From contig JBANDB010000015.1 in assembly GCA_037576215.1 (NCBI GenBank), forward strand, positions 1,054,001-1,118,000: a DNA stretch of 64,000 nt, read 5' to 3'. Source of the stretch: Armillaria gallica (Eukaryota; Basidiomycota; Agaricomycetes; Agaricales; Physalacriaceae). Position numbers and translations under genes: made by a program. The notes under the pieces were generated by a model, which worked only from the letters and a program-made list of their open reading frames with translations, searched no databases and was not told the origin of the DNA. Below are positions 10,673-22,640 of the stretch, one piece after another (position 1 is the stretch's first letter; every line of letters starts with the position of its first letter).

Positions 10673-12238
10673 GATACGGTAAATAATCTTTGTTCCAATA
10701 ACTACAGACAACCATGAGACCAAACTTCTCTTTCTTCCTTCCATCTAGGTCCCTTGTTGGACTGCGTACTTATTCGATGGACGGAGAGGATGATGAAGAT
10801 GGCGAAGATGTCGATTTGATCTAAGCAGCTGATATTTGTGATGAAAAGATCTGCTTACGCTCCCGTACAATGCCGCAACTAAGCTTCTCTGTGTTTCTCT
10901 CATTGTTTGCTCACCACTCCAAGTACTCTGCAATGTATGCTTTGGTATATGTCTTCTTGGTCACTTTTCTCGTCGCTAATACACGCGTAGGTCAATCATG
11001 CACCCCTCGAGACCATCTTTCAGCAGTTATGCTATAGTACTTTCAGTCTTTTATCCCTACGACTGCGTACCACCCAATTCTTTTGTAACCAAGAACTGAA
11101 CAATGAAATTGCGCATACAGCTCCGATTCATCTCAAAACCGCCGGAATATAACCTCCCTCCGTGGTCTCCGAACGCGCCTGCATCGAGTCTCTGCTGTTG
11201 CCTTTGGATCCAGACACATTGCGTGTACTTTCGAAACGCGTCACTGGAAATACACCCCGGTATTTCGTACAACTTCAACATCGTTAGAAGCACATTCCTT
11301 CGTTTCCTTCCCCTGGGACTGACAACACTTAGCAATGCCATACAATTTCCGAGGAGATTTCGTCTGGTAAACCACTCTAATGCATGATCGGAGCCTCTCT
11401 GCATCGTCTCCTGAATATCTGTGTTCCACGTTGTCAAGACTTGAATCTTATTTTCTGGATATGGACTGTCTTTCTGCGACCTCGATAACATTTGTGTCTT
11501 TCAATGTTCGAAATTTAGCCCTTGCAACACTGTTATACGGTTATCCTGGAATGCCTTCGACCTTGAACTCCGCCACCTGCGTCCTGGAAAGATAATTTCA
11601 GAACCGTCAGCAGGTCCTTGCGATTCAGTCAGAAGACACCCTTGCTTCCTCCCATGAGCAAGACGGAACGCAGCAGGCTCTTCCATTCTCTGCGCCTAAC
11701 GCACACCATGTGGATGTAAAGAGAAGGGGTGGCGCCCTGGACCCATACGTGCGTCTTCTAGATGTTTAAAGGATCCGAAGGCTCATATACGCGTGTCGAC
11801 GGCAGATTCAGGAAGATACGGAATGGCTATAAATTAGTGACTAGGATCAGTCCCACAACGGGGTTTTCTGCTTTCAACACAGTAGTCTAAACTCTTACGC
11901 GAGAACTCACGGCCAGAAATGCCTCAGTCACCCTTCTGTTCTCTTCGGGGGAAGCTCCAGTTACACATGTCACACACGCGTTTGTGTCATTGTTGCACCC
12001 TGCCTCATGATTCTTATCCTCTCCTCAAGTATGTGGACCGAGGTTGGAATTCATCCTGTTATAGACATACCCGTGGACTCCACTACACGACATCGTGTCC
12101 AACACATGTATACGATATACGAATATAAGATATCATAGCCTCGAGTATTCTCTCTCTTCCTCACTTCCCACTATCGTCAACACAAAGTAAGCATCTCTTT
12201 CTCGTATTAGTGCTGTCTCATTGAGTTGTTGCATCAGG
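10673..12238. other. Intergenic, no gene recognised
   Basis: Only overlapping short frames are seen, for example a 144-codon minus frame at 11057-11491 with no recognisable domain. The last 50 bp (12187-12238) look like a 5'-UTR intron of the next gene: AAAGTAAGC donor, and CAG followed one base later by its ATG. Confidence 0.45.
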
Positions 12239-12955
12239 ATGAGCATGCGCCCGAGACTGCCAAAACCGTTTGACGGACGACGCACAGAATCTAGAAAGTT
12301 TCGACAAAGCGTGCGGTTGTGTCTAGCTGCACATAAGGGATCTATGGATGATGAATCCAAGATCTTGTTCATTCTATCCTACATGCGAGAAGGATTAGCT
12401 GGAATGTGGGCCGAAACCTATATGGGCGATCACTTTGATGGTGACCAGTTCAATGTCGGAACATATGCTGAATTTATCAAGGAGCTCGATCTGGCATTTT
12501 TGGACCCGACCTTGGAGAGGTACGCCAAAGCCAAGCTAGAGACACTTCGACAAAGGAGAAGGCCTGCACGGGAGTTTTTCATCGAGTTTGACCGCCTTCG
12601 GCAAGATGCCGGATGGAGTGATGGCTATGTGGCTATGGCACTGTTTCCCAGGGCGCTCAATAATCGTCTCGTCGAAAAGATCTACCTCTCCCTCCGAGAG
12701 GTGCCGACGACTTACCAAGGCTGGAAAGAAAGGGCTATAGAACTGGATGACCGATACTGGCAGAGTCGGGTCATGAGTGCTGCGCGGAGCGATGGGAGTA
12801 GTGGAAAGGGAACCCCTCGAGAAGGGTCAATTGTTGATGGGGAAGTCGCGACCAGTGACAAAGGGATGGATTCTGCAGAGATGCGCAGACGGGGCCTCTG
12901 CTTCAACTGCGGAAAACACGGCCACTTGGCGCGCAACTGCCGCAATATTCGCTGA
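12239..12955 (+). CDS. Retrotransposon gag-like protein with CCHC zinc knuckle, no pol partner
   Basis: The ATG at 12239 follows a probable 5'-UTR splice acceptor and opens 238 codons. The body (PKPFDGRRTESRKFRQSVRL, LREVPTTYQGWKERAIELDD) is the alpha-helical capsid-like region of Ty3-type gag as found in basidiomycetes. The C-terminus carries a complete knuckle CFNCGKHGHLARNC with C-x2-C-x4-H-x4-C spacing, which binds nucleic acid. The frame is uninterrupted, yet no protease, RT, integrase or LTR is seen before the next gene. The upstream intron is unlike a plain retroelement leader. It is therefore either the surviving 5' third of a dead element or a gag gene kept by the host; its sequence is unlike the gag at 54.6 kb. 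Confidence 0.7.
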   Translation: MSMRPRLPKPFDGRRTESRKFRQSVRLCLAAHKGSMDDESKILFILSYMREGLAGMWAETYMGDHFDGDQFNVGTYAEFIKELDLAFLDPTLERYAKAKLETLRQRRRPAREFFIEFDRLRQDAGWSDGYVAMALFPRALNNRLVEKIYLSLREVPTTYQGWKERAIELDDRYWQSRVMSAARSDGSSGKGTPREGSIVDGEVATSDKGMDSAEMRRRGLCFNCGKHGHLARNCRNIR

Positions 12956-13777
12956 AGCATTGGACATTGAGAATGATTCCGACAGTGGGTAAAGAAGGGG
13001 AAGACATCCGTGAGATGTCGTGGCATATCGGACTCTCATCTATTACTACTATCAGGCTGGTCCATTAAGTACAGTAGATATGAGATGCTACGAACCAGGT
13101 GCAGCTTTAAAATAGTCGACGCTACTTAGTACTAGGATATTATGGACTTGCGTTCAGAGCAAAGTGTCCTGCCCAACGGGGTATGGGCCAGAGTAGCGAT
13201 CTATAAAACAAACCTTGTTCGATCTGCAAGTGCGTCTTCAGATCAAGCGGAAATAATTTGCGTCCTTTATAATACCTCTTTTTGCGTCGTTGATTAGCTT
13301 GTAGACATTCACCTTATGGTAAGTTCAGCCAAACGCCGAAGAGAGTCCGTCACTGAATATTATTGACTTGAATTATCAACAATAGTTTCTGCGAATCCCC
13401 GCCGTTGTTGTTTCGGAACACGTTCAAGTGGTCGATGAAGCAGTCCACCCTCGGTCTACATCTAGAGTTAACCCTCTTAAAGTTCTTGCGTCTATCCCAG
13501 TTTCGCAATAACTCCTGTTCACTCCGATGAGTCGCTATTACTCGGTGACCCCGCCGATGCAACGGAAGACTCTGCATATACTATGTTCTCTTGTGACAGA
13601 CGACGACAATGCAAGAATTCTAGGAATTTTGGATGTGCCGCAATCTATCTTCAATGAGCCTGGGAGGTCAACCGTGATGTCAAACTTCAACGTACCCGTG
13701 AATATTCCAATGCGTTGGGCGCTTCGTCACTATGACATTGTTAGAGCGGGAACATGGATCAACAAAGAAGATCCGGC
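12956..13777. other. Intergenic; right part is the duplicated 3' flank of the DUF6535 gene
   Basis: 13600-13777 aligns with about 32440-32565, the sequence just downstream of the intact DUF6535 paralogue. The duplication that made the two copies therefore included at least 180 bp of 3' flank. Nothing else recognised. Confidence 0.6.
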
Positions 13778-16363
13778 TCACCTAGACGAGCCAGGAGAAT
13801 ATATATCAAGCAGCCACGGTAGCTGGTCTACTTCCCTATGCACCCCATAATCATACTCTGGTAGAGACACATTGACATTGGTGCAACGCAACATCCCCTG
13901 CAGCTCCCTGATTACAACAACGGCCAGAACACGTTTGAGAAAGGCCCATTGGCAGAATCTCTCTCCTGATGCCCACCGTATTAATCGCGAAACACACTCT
14001 CGCCAATACATAAAATTGGAATGGCCCTCCACCCACGCATAGAGGATGCGTTCACGGTGTCTGTTAATAAGAAGCAACATAAAATCAACGAGTGCGTTGA
14101 TCTCCCATATATAACTGATGTGTGTTGTTGAGAAGTTCGTATCCACCTGTCGCGCATTTGCCAATACATGTTGAATCCACTGAGATTGGTCCTTGTTGAA
14201 AAGCATTGATATCCCGCATGCAAATATTTCAATGTCGGCATCGACATCAGAAGCCTCGGGTTCAGAGAGAAGCAAGGAAAAAAGCCCAGTAAAGGTATCC
14301 AGAATCGGTTCCGTCTCAAAAATATAATGACGGACAACGACGACAATGCGGTTGATGATAGCGAGAGCAGTTTCGATTACCTCTGTTCGATCTGAGGCAT
14401 GCGATGAGTCAAGCAATCTCTGATGTATCCGGGGGATAAGTGAAAGCAAGATGTCAAGGCGAATAGTGCTGATACTAGAGTGTTGAGTCAGGTCATAGCC
14501 CCGGCAAGCCAATAATTTGTCGCAAATGTGCCTCCTCGTCTCATCTGTAAGGTTGTCGATAGTTGTAGGGTCGTCGCTCTCACTTGTAGTCAACGGACTC
14601 GCAAGGCTTTGCAGAATCTCAAACTCTAGTGCCAGAGCACTATGACCGAGGGGTAGGGAGGAGATGGTGATATCAACTGGTATCTTCCACATCACTTGGT
14701 GCAAGGGGAGGAAACAGCGTTGCGGGCCTTGAAGTATTTCCAGAAAAATAGCTGACGCCTTCTCGCTACTTGTGGAGTACAGCATCCCTTTTAGCTGCTC
14801 ATGGAAAGATTCATCCATCGGATGACCACAAAGGAGGATCCAGGCTCTACAGTAGAGCTTCAATTCGTCTAATTCACTGTCGGCGCCAGGAGACAGCGCA
14901 AGTGATTCTATGTGCTCTATCTGCCGGTGCAGAGATCTCACCAACGTAGATACATCTTCACCTGGAAGATATCTCGTAGGACTGGAAGTCATTCCAGAAA
15001 TGGCTTGCAGTATACTTTGGTGCACCGATGCGTTAGAGGTGGAAGAATGGAGCCGTAGTAGCGAATGGAGATCCGTCATCATGGCATGTTGCTGAATGTA
15101 ATTGTGCTCGATTTCTTTCAGAGTGGGAAATTTTTGGGGTAAAGGGATTAAACTCTCCTGCCGTTCCTGCCGTTCCTGACTTTTCCACTCTTTCCGCTTC
15201 TCCTGATGCTTGTCGAGTCAATCAAGGTGGTCATGGCCAAAGATGTGGGTATACGGATGGTGTCGCATGAAGACGACACAGTATCGTATACGTGGAATAA
15301 GATAGATGTGGCCGTATCGATATAGACGAGGAGCATATTGATACAGACGATGGACATAAAGTGTTAACGGAACCTTGTACGGGCAGTAGGGATCCATGAG
15401 GGGGAGGATCAGTGCTATGACGTAGGCCATGTATGTCGCTGCACCGATAATAGATACCAACCAGGCCACTTTCATGCTCAAAGAGAAGAGGAAGATAACA
15501 AGGCCAGCGAAAAAGAGTGCTAACGAAACATGAAGAAGGACTGGAAGCAAGCCAATGATCATCGGCATCTGCCACCTCTGCAGTCCAGCGTACCGCATCT
15601 GTCGAATTCTTGCACGATCGCGTGTGGAGCTGTCAGAAACGATGGCAACATATTGGTGAAGCCATTGCTTGACCAGAACGGCAACGAGAGCAGTGATGAG
15701 GCTGAGAGTCAGACTCACGAACCACAAACTATTCAACCACTCGTCGGAAGGGCTGGGAGAAAAGAAGGACGTAGGGGAGGAAGGGATAGAGGGTTGGGAG
15801 CCGTTCGATGCCGTGGCCTTGAGGATTTCAAAGAGAAGGAACATCGATGCCTGGTTGTAATCTGGTTGCATATTTTGCGACGTTTGTACCACGAATGTTG
15901 TAAGAACCGCAGAGAAAAGACCAGCCTATGTTATTATCATTAGACTTGAGCCCGACTTTGAAAGGTAACCTGAAACGCACAAAAACAAATAGGACATCAA
16001 TAGTATCCTGCCATTCCGCCAACATATTGGCATCGAAATCGGCTGCTTCTTCCAGGTAGATGGGCCAAATTCGTGCATTTTTGGACATTTCTTGGCCATG
16101 AGGATCGGGAGGGTAGCGCGCCTTATAGTTGCGCGGAGTAGCGCCTAAAGCCATTTGATTATCACAGCGGAAAAGTCGAAATAAGCAGGTGCACCGACTC
16201 CCCACGAATGCAGGTGGCTCCTGTTCAGCCCAAAAAACGTCGTGATTGGAACGTTGTTTTGGGAATGAGCGAATTCAGCAGCAGCTGCTGCCGTTGCAGG
16301 GGTAGAAGTCCCACCCGCTGGTGGACGAGGCGGGTCCCCAGTACGATTCTCAGACGGGTCCAT
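13778..16363 (-). pseudogene. DUF6535 membrane protein, copy 1, interrupted by one TGA
   Basis: Three exons on the minus strand (16195-16363, 15981-16144, 13778-15925) have the same structure and splice sites as the intact paralogue at 32566-35335. The DUF6535 segment is clear: ARIWPIYLEEAADFD, TIDVLFVFAGLFSAVLTTF, then three or four hydrophobic stretches (WFVSLTLSLITALVAVLVKQW; MIIGLLPVLLHVSLALFFAG). The only disruption is a TGA at 15218-15220 after FGHDHLD. The same frame continues for 480 more codons that align with the paralogue. A TGG or CGA to TGA transition explains it. The truncated product would keep the whole membrane domain, so it might still be made. Family function is unknown; it is highly expanded in Agaricomycetes. 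Confidence 0.8.
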
Positions 16364-17216
16364 AGTTTTCAGCTGCGAAGTCAGGCTGTTAAGTTGGTAT
16401 CTAGAATTTGAGGGAATACAGCTCACTGTCAATGGCGATGGTAGCTGTCAAGGAAGAACCTGTGCTCGTTGCATGTTGGAATTCAGCTGTGTTGGTATCA
16501 TGCCGAAGAGATCCGTCACTAATCCGAGTCCTTCGAAAGACAACTAAAGATGCTCAAAAGTATCCGGTTGTGGGGAGTGCCATTCATGAGATTATCTCTG
16601 GATATAATTCACTACAGAAGCGAGTCGATGGGCGGTCGTCGAATCATTTCCAGGCACCAGGGAACCAAAGCAAAACTGGAAAAAAGTAAGTAGAACGGAA
16701 GACTCGGAAGAGTAGCAGCCAAAGAAGAAAGAACTCAGGTGGTAAGTAATAAACTTAAGTAGACTTGCGTGTCTCACAAGCAAGAATTTGAAGAAAGTAG
16801 TAGTAGAAAGGGAGTCGAAGCGAGTGCGGTCCGAGGCCTCCGGGCGATTCACCGCTGACCTCGGGTCATCTTCTTGCTTATGATTTCCACCACCTCCTAA
16901 AGGTACCGCGTTCTGCGCTTGACCACCATCGTGGCCACAGCACATGGTTCACCATGTCAGGGTTGTGGGTCTGGCCGTTCCTTATTGGTACATTGTGCCG
17001 GTAACAACACCAACAGCATCATTTCCTAACCGTACTTGATTTTTCGCTGCGACGATATCGAGACCTGGAGCCCTCAGGTGTGCATTAACATTGCCGGAAT
17101 ACCTTTCCTTCCAGCTGCCCGAAACTTCAAGATCAAGACCACACTGACAAGGAGGACATTAATGTGGTATCGATGCGGCTTCCCCAGCCAATCTGCCTAC
17201 GACTCTCCAACGTCGC
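16364..17216. other. Intergenic, no gene recognised
   Basis: About 850 bp between two minus-strand genes. Small overlapping frames only; it should contain the promoter of the DUF6535 copy. Confidence 0.4.
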
Positions 17217-18342
17217 CTAACGAAAATCTTTAGGCATACTCTCCACATATTCATTGAATGTCCAAGGCATTTTATAATACCAGTCCGACATCTCGTAGGG
17301 CGTCACAGTCCTCTTCCAGCGTCTATTCCTGGGATCTACCAGAAGCCGCCTCATGTAACGCGTATCCGGACCTCTGTCGACAATCCTTCTTCTGCAATCT
17401 TCATCGCTAGCTCCAGGCTCCCTGATGTTGGCCTCTCCAAAGTCGATGATGACGGGAGACCAATCCCCTTCTCGTAGAACGGAGTTTCCTGGTGTGTGGA
17501 AGTCGTTGTGCAGCAAGCAGTTCTCCACCTCGATAGTATGGAGCCCTGCCATCACATCGTTGGGAATACTCTCGGCTTCTTGTTCTGAGGAGTCGACACC
17601 CGGTTTGGGCTTCTCCATACTAATACCGGGGATATAGTCGAGGGTGAGTCCTTGGACAACATCAGTCATGGGATGAAGAGGAGTGGGTTCCGGGGTAATG
17701 TAAAGACGAATGATGCCGAAAAGACGGGGAATATACTGGCCTTGCAGACAATACAAAAGCCAATACGCAGCGAGCTCCATGTCGTAGGACCCCATCCTCT
17801 CAAACCAATCCGAGACCTCCTACATCCAATCCTCCCAAAGCTCCTCGTCAGGTCGGTTATCAAAATCACTGATGACCTCAAACTAGTCTGGAATGGCACC
17901 CGCTTGGATATTATGGACGGCGCGTCGTAGGTGGTTATCGATGGAAGGCGACAGTATCCAACTTTTCTTTATTAGAACAACAGCCGAGCTTGAGGATAAC
18001 CTTTTCGTGGTCAACGTGTCGCTGAACTAATAGGACCGTCGCAGCTGTGAAAGGTTCGAAGCATTTGACCACCGTGACTGAGAGGTTCGATAGCGCTCGG
18101 ACCTTGCACTTGGAATTGAAAGTGAAGGGTCGATCCGGGGAGATACAGATTGTTACCGCTGGAATATCACATTCAACAGGAATGCAAAGAAAACCAGTCG
18201 ATTGACGTACCTCCGAACTGAAATCCAGCGTCGTGCATGGTTCACTCGGGTAAAAAGTCTTGCATGTCGTGTTAGACAACAAAGTATATCGTGTCAGACG
18301 TGCAAGTCGAGGGTCGTCGTCGTAGCACAAGAACCGCGCCAC
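17217..18342 (-). pseudogene. Basidiomycete protein-kinase-like gene, copy 1, with Trp-to-stop changes
   Basis: The minus strand begins near 18342 (ARFLCYDDDPRLARL...) and runs through an N-terminal region (SVTVVKCFEPFTAATVLLVQ), a linker, and a kinase-like C-lobe at 17217-17795: LQGQYIPRLFG, LTLDYIPGISME, LLHNDFHTPGN as the catalytic loop, and VIIDFGEANIREPG as the DFG region. At least one intron lies after residue about 45 (GTACGT donor near 18208). Between 17800 and 17940 the frame holds two TAG codons where copy 3 has Trp (PDxFEVISDFDNRPD; EDWMxEVSDW). Catalytic Asp, Asn and DFG are kept. The family appears as multigene sets in polypore-type genomes; substrate and activity are unknown. 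Copies 2 and 3 lie at 22641-23720 and 39020-40232. Confidence 0.65.
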
Positions 18343-18689
18343 CGCCGTGTGTAAGGGAATCCAGTCTCATTTGCGAGGAATGAATACGCGGGTCACTACC
18401 ATTATGCACGCATCAGCACACACGTACAAACGTATGAAAGGAAAGCAGACGTACCTGGAACAAAGCCTCGCCCGCCTTCATCGAACTCGTGACTATGATC
18501 CTTGGACAACCTGCTTAACGGAATTCGGAGTCGTCGGGCGAAGACGAGATTATTGCTCAGTCTCGCCTTCACCTCCCTCGAAATTGTTGACAGAGTCGAA
18601 CAGGCATGTCGGCATTCAGCCAGCTCTGTGGTAAGGAACGTTTGTGAGCATTCGTCTACAGTGAGATGATACTGTAACTCACATTGTCA

Positions 18690-18965
18690 CCGTCTTCAAA
18701 ACCCCCTTGCAACGGGGTCAAAAATGGCGCCCAGATTCAGGAGATACCAACGTTGGAAGAAGCCCAGGGAAAGCTCAAAGGTAATGCATACGCACGGACC
18801 ACGCGGGAAGTAGCGACCCAAAGTAGGCGGGGCAGGGTGGGAACAACGGACACGAAACGCAAGCAACGAGACAGCGCTCCGTCGCAACACACCATCAAAA
18901 ATGGTGCGGCGGCAGGAGCCATACTCATTGCCACAACAAAAACCAAAACAACAGGAAACAAATTT
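18690..18965 (-). repeat. Dispersed low-complexity repeat, inverted copy of part of 31480-31900
   Basis: The minus strand of this segment (TTTGGTTTTGTTGTGGCAAT.. through GTGGTCCGTGCGTATG) follows the same order of words as 31700-31880 on the plus strand, including CTTGCGTTT..GTTCCC.CCCTGCC and GTGGTCCGTGCGTATG. It codes for no convincing protein. Confidence 0.55.
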
Positions 18966-19146
18966 GCATGACGGTGGTGGAGGTGTAACATGGTGGCCAT
19001 GGAAATACCAGGAGATGCCGATTCGGCGTAGAGTGCAAGCTGACCTGCTGTCAACGTGCTGTACGCACTTCCTCCCATCACGTCAGCCTTTCGACTCTCG
19101 ACTCTCGACTCTGGCATAAATTCAGCCATAGATTTTTCTGTCGCCT

Positions 19147-21475
19147 ATGATGAATATACTCACAGACTTGCCAGGACGGGTAGCAGGCTCACTGGCCGTA
19201 CGATCTTTTCAATTACTCGCAAAGTCACAATCCTGAATGACTTCCCCCAGACTCTGCGCTTCCCGGAATTTCAACATGAAGTTCTGAAGTACAAGAAGTC
19301 AACACGACTTGTAGCTATCCAGCCACCTACCATCGACCATCTACTTCACTGCTCAGTGGAGGAAGTGATTCTGGATCCTGCGCAGAATCCCAACCTGGAA
19401 TATGAAGCATTGTCCTATACCTGGTTCATCGACCGCTGCATCGGGAGCCCTATCAAAGGAACCATGAAAACCATCGTATGCAACGGCGCGACGCTTGAGG
19501 TACATCAGAACCTTTACAACGGCCTTTTGCAGCTGCGCGAGCTCAAGAGAGGTTTGCGCATCTGGATCGATGCAATTTGCATTAATCAGAGCGACGACGA
19601 CGAGAAGGGCGCCCAGGTAAGTAGATGTTGTCCGTCTGCCCAGCGTTGGTAGATTCTGACGTGGCCTTGTAGGTCAACATGATGGGTGAGATCTTTGGGG
19701 GCGCGAAGACCGTGCTCGTGTGGTTGGGAACGAAAACTCTTGTGACAGCTCTCGCTTTGATGAAGATCCGTTGGCTGCTTGAAACCGGATCCATATTCCA
19801 GGAGAATGCTCAGACGCTAAAGGATGGTGTTGAACAATTCCGTTTGTCCACTCTTATCAGTTTTGGCATTGACATGATGGCGTTGCGCTGGATCCTAGGC
19901 CGAGGGTTTTTCGAGCGTGTATGGACATTGCAAGAAGTTGTTCTCGCAAAAGATATCATATTCTATCTCGGAGATGAGCCCGTTCCCCTCGACCGACTTG
20001 TCAACAACTTCCCTTACATGGAAACGGAGAATATTCACAACCCGACAATGACAGGAGATCAATACTCCGTCCCACTGGTAGCGATGCTCCGCCGCCTTAT
20101 ATTCATGCACAAAACAAGGATGCAACGCATCAAAGGCAAGCTCTGCACCTTAGAGGTAGCAGTGGCCGAGGCTCGTCGCCGAAAAACCACCAAGCCTGCA
20201 GACAAAGTCTTTGCCATCCTTTCAATATGCGACTCGGTTTCAGATGCGGGAGAACTCAGAGCAAACTACCGAAAGCGAGTAGACAAAGTGTACTGTGAAT
20301 GTGCCAAGACGCTCCTCACAGGTCCTACTAGCCTACGATTGCTCTCCCTTGTTGGACAACTGCGCCATGGAGCCATGGATCACCCTTCATTCCCGTCCGT
20401 CTCTACCAAGGATTTAATCCAAGACATCGAGTTCGTGGCAGGATTGCCGTCTTGGGTTCCAGACCTCAGCACACAGGTTCGGGCGCCTTTATTTTCCAAA
20501 ACTCAGTTGATCTCATTGACAATGTAGGTGCGACCGCATCCTTTGCACAGTCTGACGCAGACTGTTGATTACATGGCTGCTACTTCAATCAACCCTTCCT
20601 TCAAGGTCCTTGACAACTATAAGCTACATTTGAGAGCGGCGCTTGTGGACGTCATCACGGACATCGGGGATGGCATCGACCTCGCGGGTACTATACACAA
20701 ACCATGGAAATTCATCGAGATTCCAACACGTTTAGGCACCAAGTACGGGCCTACCGGGGAGCCAGTCATCTCTGCGTTTCGCAAGACTTTGGTGGTGGGA
20801 GAAATTGCTATTGCCAATCCTATCCATGGCACTACAGTTGAGATCAATGAATCTCATTTTGCGGACTGGTTTTGTGCCATAGCGGACACCCTTGTGCTCA
20901 CTCAGCCTGCGGTCCAATACATTCTTCAAGACCAAGAAATCGAGCTAACGGATGAGGAGCTCAAGGTTGATGTCTTCGAGCGGAAGACCTCTTACACGGT
21001 TATCGAGAACCTCGCCAGAGCAAAGCGTAGGATCAAAGCTATCCGGAAATTCATTGCGATGTACGATGGGCCTGAATACCAACTTCGAGAGAAGTTGTAC
21101 ACAAGGTATTGCGCTCATAAGTCAGCGACGGGCCTAAAGGCTGCAGGGGCCAGAGTGGGCTTCCAAACTCAACCTGAAGCCAGGAACCCACCCCCATACA
21201 TGATCATGTTCGACAAATTTTATTTGCACCGTCACTTGTTCATCACGGGAAAAGGCTACATGGGTACTGGGCCTTGGACCATTGCGAAAGGAGACGTCGT
21301 TATGCTTGTCGCAGGTGCTCCAGTGCCTTATATCTTTCGGAGCAAAGGAGATGGGACTTGGGAGCTAGTTGGAGAAGCTTATTGCCATGGAATGATGGGT
21401 GGTAGTAACTTGAGAGAAACGGTACCAGGTCTTGATCTCGATACTCTTAACTTCGACATGATCACGGTCGTGTAA
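19147..21475 (+). CDS. HET-domain (heterokaryon incompatibility type) protein
   Basis: Exons 19251-19616, 19673-20476 and 20528-21475 join in frame; a first exon 19147-19179 (MMNILTDLPGR, intron 19180-19250) is tentative and gives a total of about 716 aa. The 51-nt intron at 20477-20527 ends in TAG. Reading through it would stop translation, so its removal matters; its donor is GTTCGG. HET landmarks in order: YEALSYTW, then CNGATLEVHQNLYNGLLQLR, IWIDAICINQSDDDEKGAQ and MMGEIFGGAKTVLVWLG, followed by ILGRGFFERVWTLQEV. In fungi HET domains trigger cell death on recognising non-self; whether this member acts so is inference. The C-terminal half has no recognised domain beyond GKGYMGTGP..GDVVMLVAG, a segment common at the end of HET proteins. 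No disruption. Confidence 0.85.
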
Positions 21476-21527
21476 GGTAGAGGGAGACATTTTTTCTTCA
21501 CGATACATGTAACTACTGTACAATTAG

Positions 21528-22061
21528 TCATTCCATATTGCACTTACTTATCGATTCCTTGTTGTATCTTGCCTGAATACCTCCAATATAATTCTTGAAG
21601 TTTCCTATCTTGACCGACGATGAACGTGCATAGAAAACAGAGTGGACTGCAATGGGACTCTTTCCGGAACAGAATGATGACTGCTTTTCTTCCCAGTCCT
21701 CCACCACTGCCATCCCTTCCTTCTTTATCCTCACACGCTGTCTCATGTCGCCACATTTGCATATGCATATTCCAAGAATGATGCACATCTCTATACCTCT
21801 CTGTATCAATCTTCGGGTCTTATGATAAATTTGATGACAACCGTCTAATGACTGGAGCGCGCTCAGATACGGACTCGTGTCGCCTAACACATTTTCAGCA
21901 CTCACTGTCATACACGAGTGCAGCAGCGGCGACAAATTAGAGCTCTGGAGATAGTTCATGTGCTTTTGGCACTCTTGGATGACAAACAGTGGGACTGAAA
22001 AGATGTTGAAGGACGGTCGCAGCGAGGAAATCAATCGAGCTGCATGTTGGCGATACGAGTC
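21528..22061 (-). other. Unrecognised long minus-strand exon-like frame
   Basis: A minus frame stays open from a CAG acceptor at 22062-22064 to the stop at 21528, about 177 codons. It has balanced composition (SFNIFSVPLFVIQECQKHM, ENVLGDTSPYLSALQSL) but no in-frame ATG near its start, so it would need an upstream exon. It converges with the HET gene, ending 52 bp from its stop. I cannot name it; it could be the last exon of an unknown gene or chance. Confidence 0.3.
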
Positions 22062-22410
22062 CTGCGAGTATACAATAAAGTCAGGCTAGCTGGCGATGGA
22101 AAAGAGCAAGCAAAGAGGGGGTTGGGGTGGGCGGCAAATGCGGCAAAGAGTGATCCTTAGGAGGAGGCCGTGGTTAATCACATCGTTGCCTCTTGTATTG
22201 CACAATTTAGTAAGAAATGTTGCTTGTGCACGTACTACCATCCTTCAGGCCACTGGTGCCAGACTAATCTGACCATAGAAAGAAGTTCTCTCAAGACAAC
22301 CTAGGCATAGCGTACATGAAAAATGCAATCGTTATAATTTGGCCGTACAGATCGTCAGTCCGAAAGAAACACGAGCAAGCAAGAGAAGAGGTCCAGCAGC
22401 ATCGACAGAT

Positions 22411-22640
22411 TTAGTCAACTTCCTCCACGCTGGGACCATCCTCGTGCGCGCCGCCAAGGAAGCCGCCGGAAACACCGCAAGGAGCACCTCCTGCAGCACC
22501 GTAGAGTTCCTGCATGATAAGGCTGGGAAAACGAACAGTAAGGAAACGGCGGAACAAAGTATGGAGACAATGGTACTCACTTGTCAACGACCTCGAGCTC
22601 TTTCTGCTTCTTCTCATAATCCTCTTGACAAAAATCCTCA
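22411..22640 (-). pseudogene. HSP70 C-terminal fragment (EEVD tail)
   Basis: The minus strand reads QEDYEKKQKELEVVDN, a 58-nt intron (22523-22580, GTGAGT..CAG), then LIMQELYGAAGGAP..DGPSVEEVD and stop at 22411. This is the extreme C-terminus of cytosolic HSP70: the end of the lid helix, the Gly-rich tail and the terminal EEVD that binds TPR co-chaperones. Nothing of the ATPase or substrate-binding domains is present. Upstream the frame runs without a break into NEYVEIMCEDF, the end of the kinase-like copy, so the two are fused. It appears to be a captured gene end rather than a gene. Confidence 0.8.

Noticed and set aside
11057..11491. 144-codon minus frame downstream of the mannanase
   Set aside because: No recognisable motif; an overlapping plus frame of similar length suggests chance.
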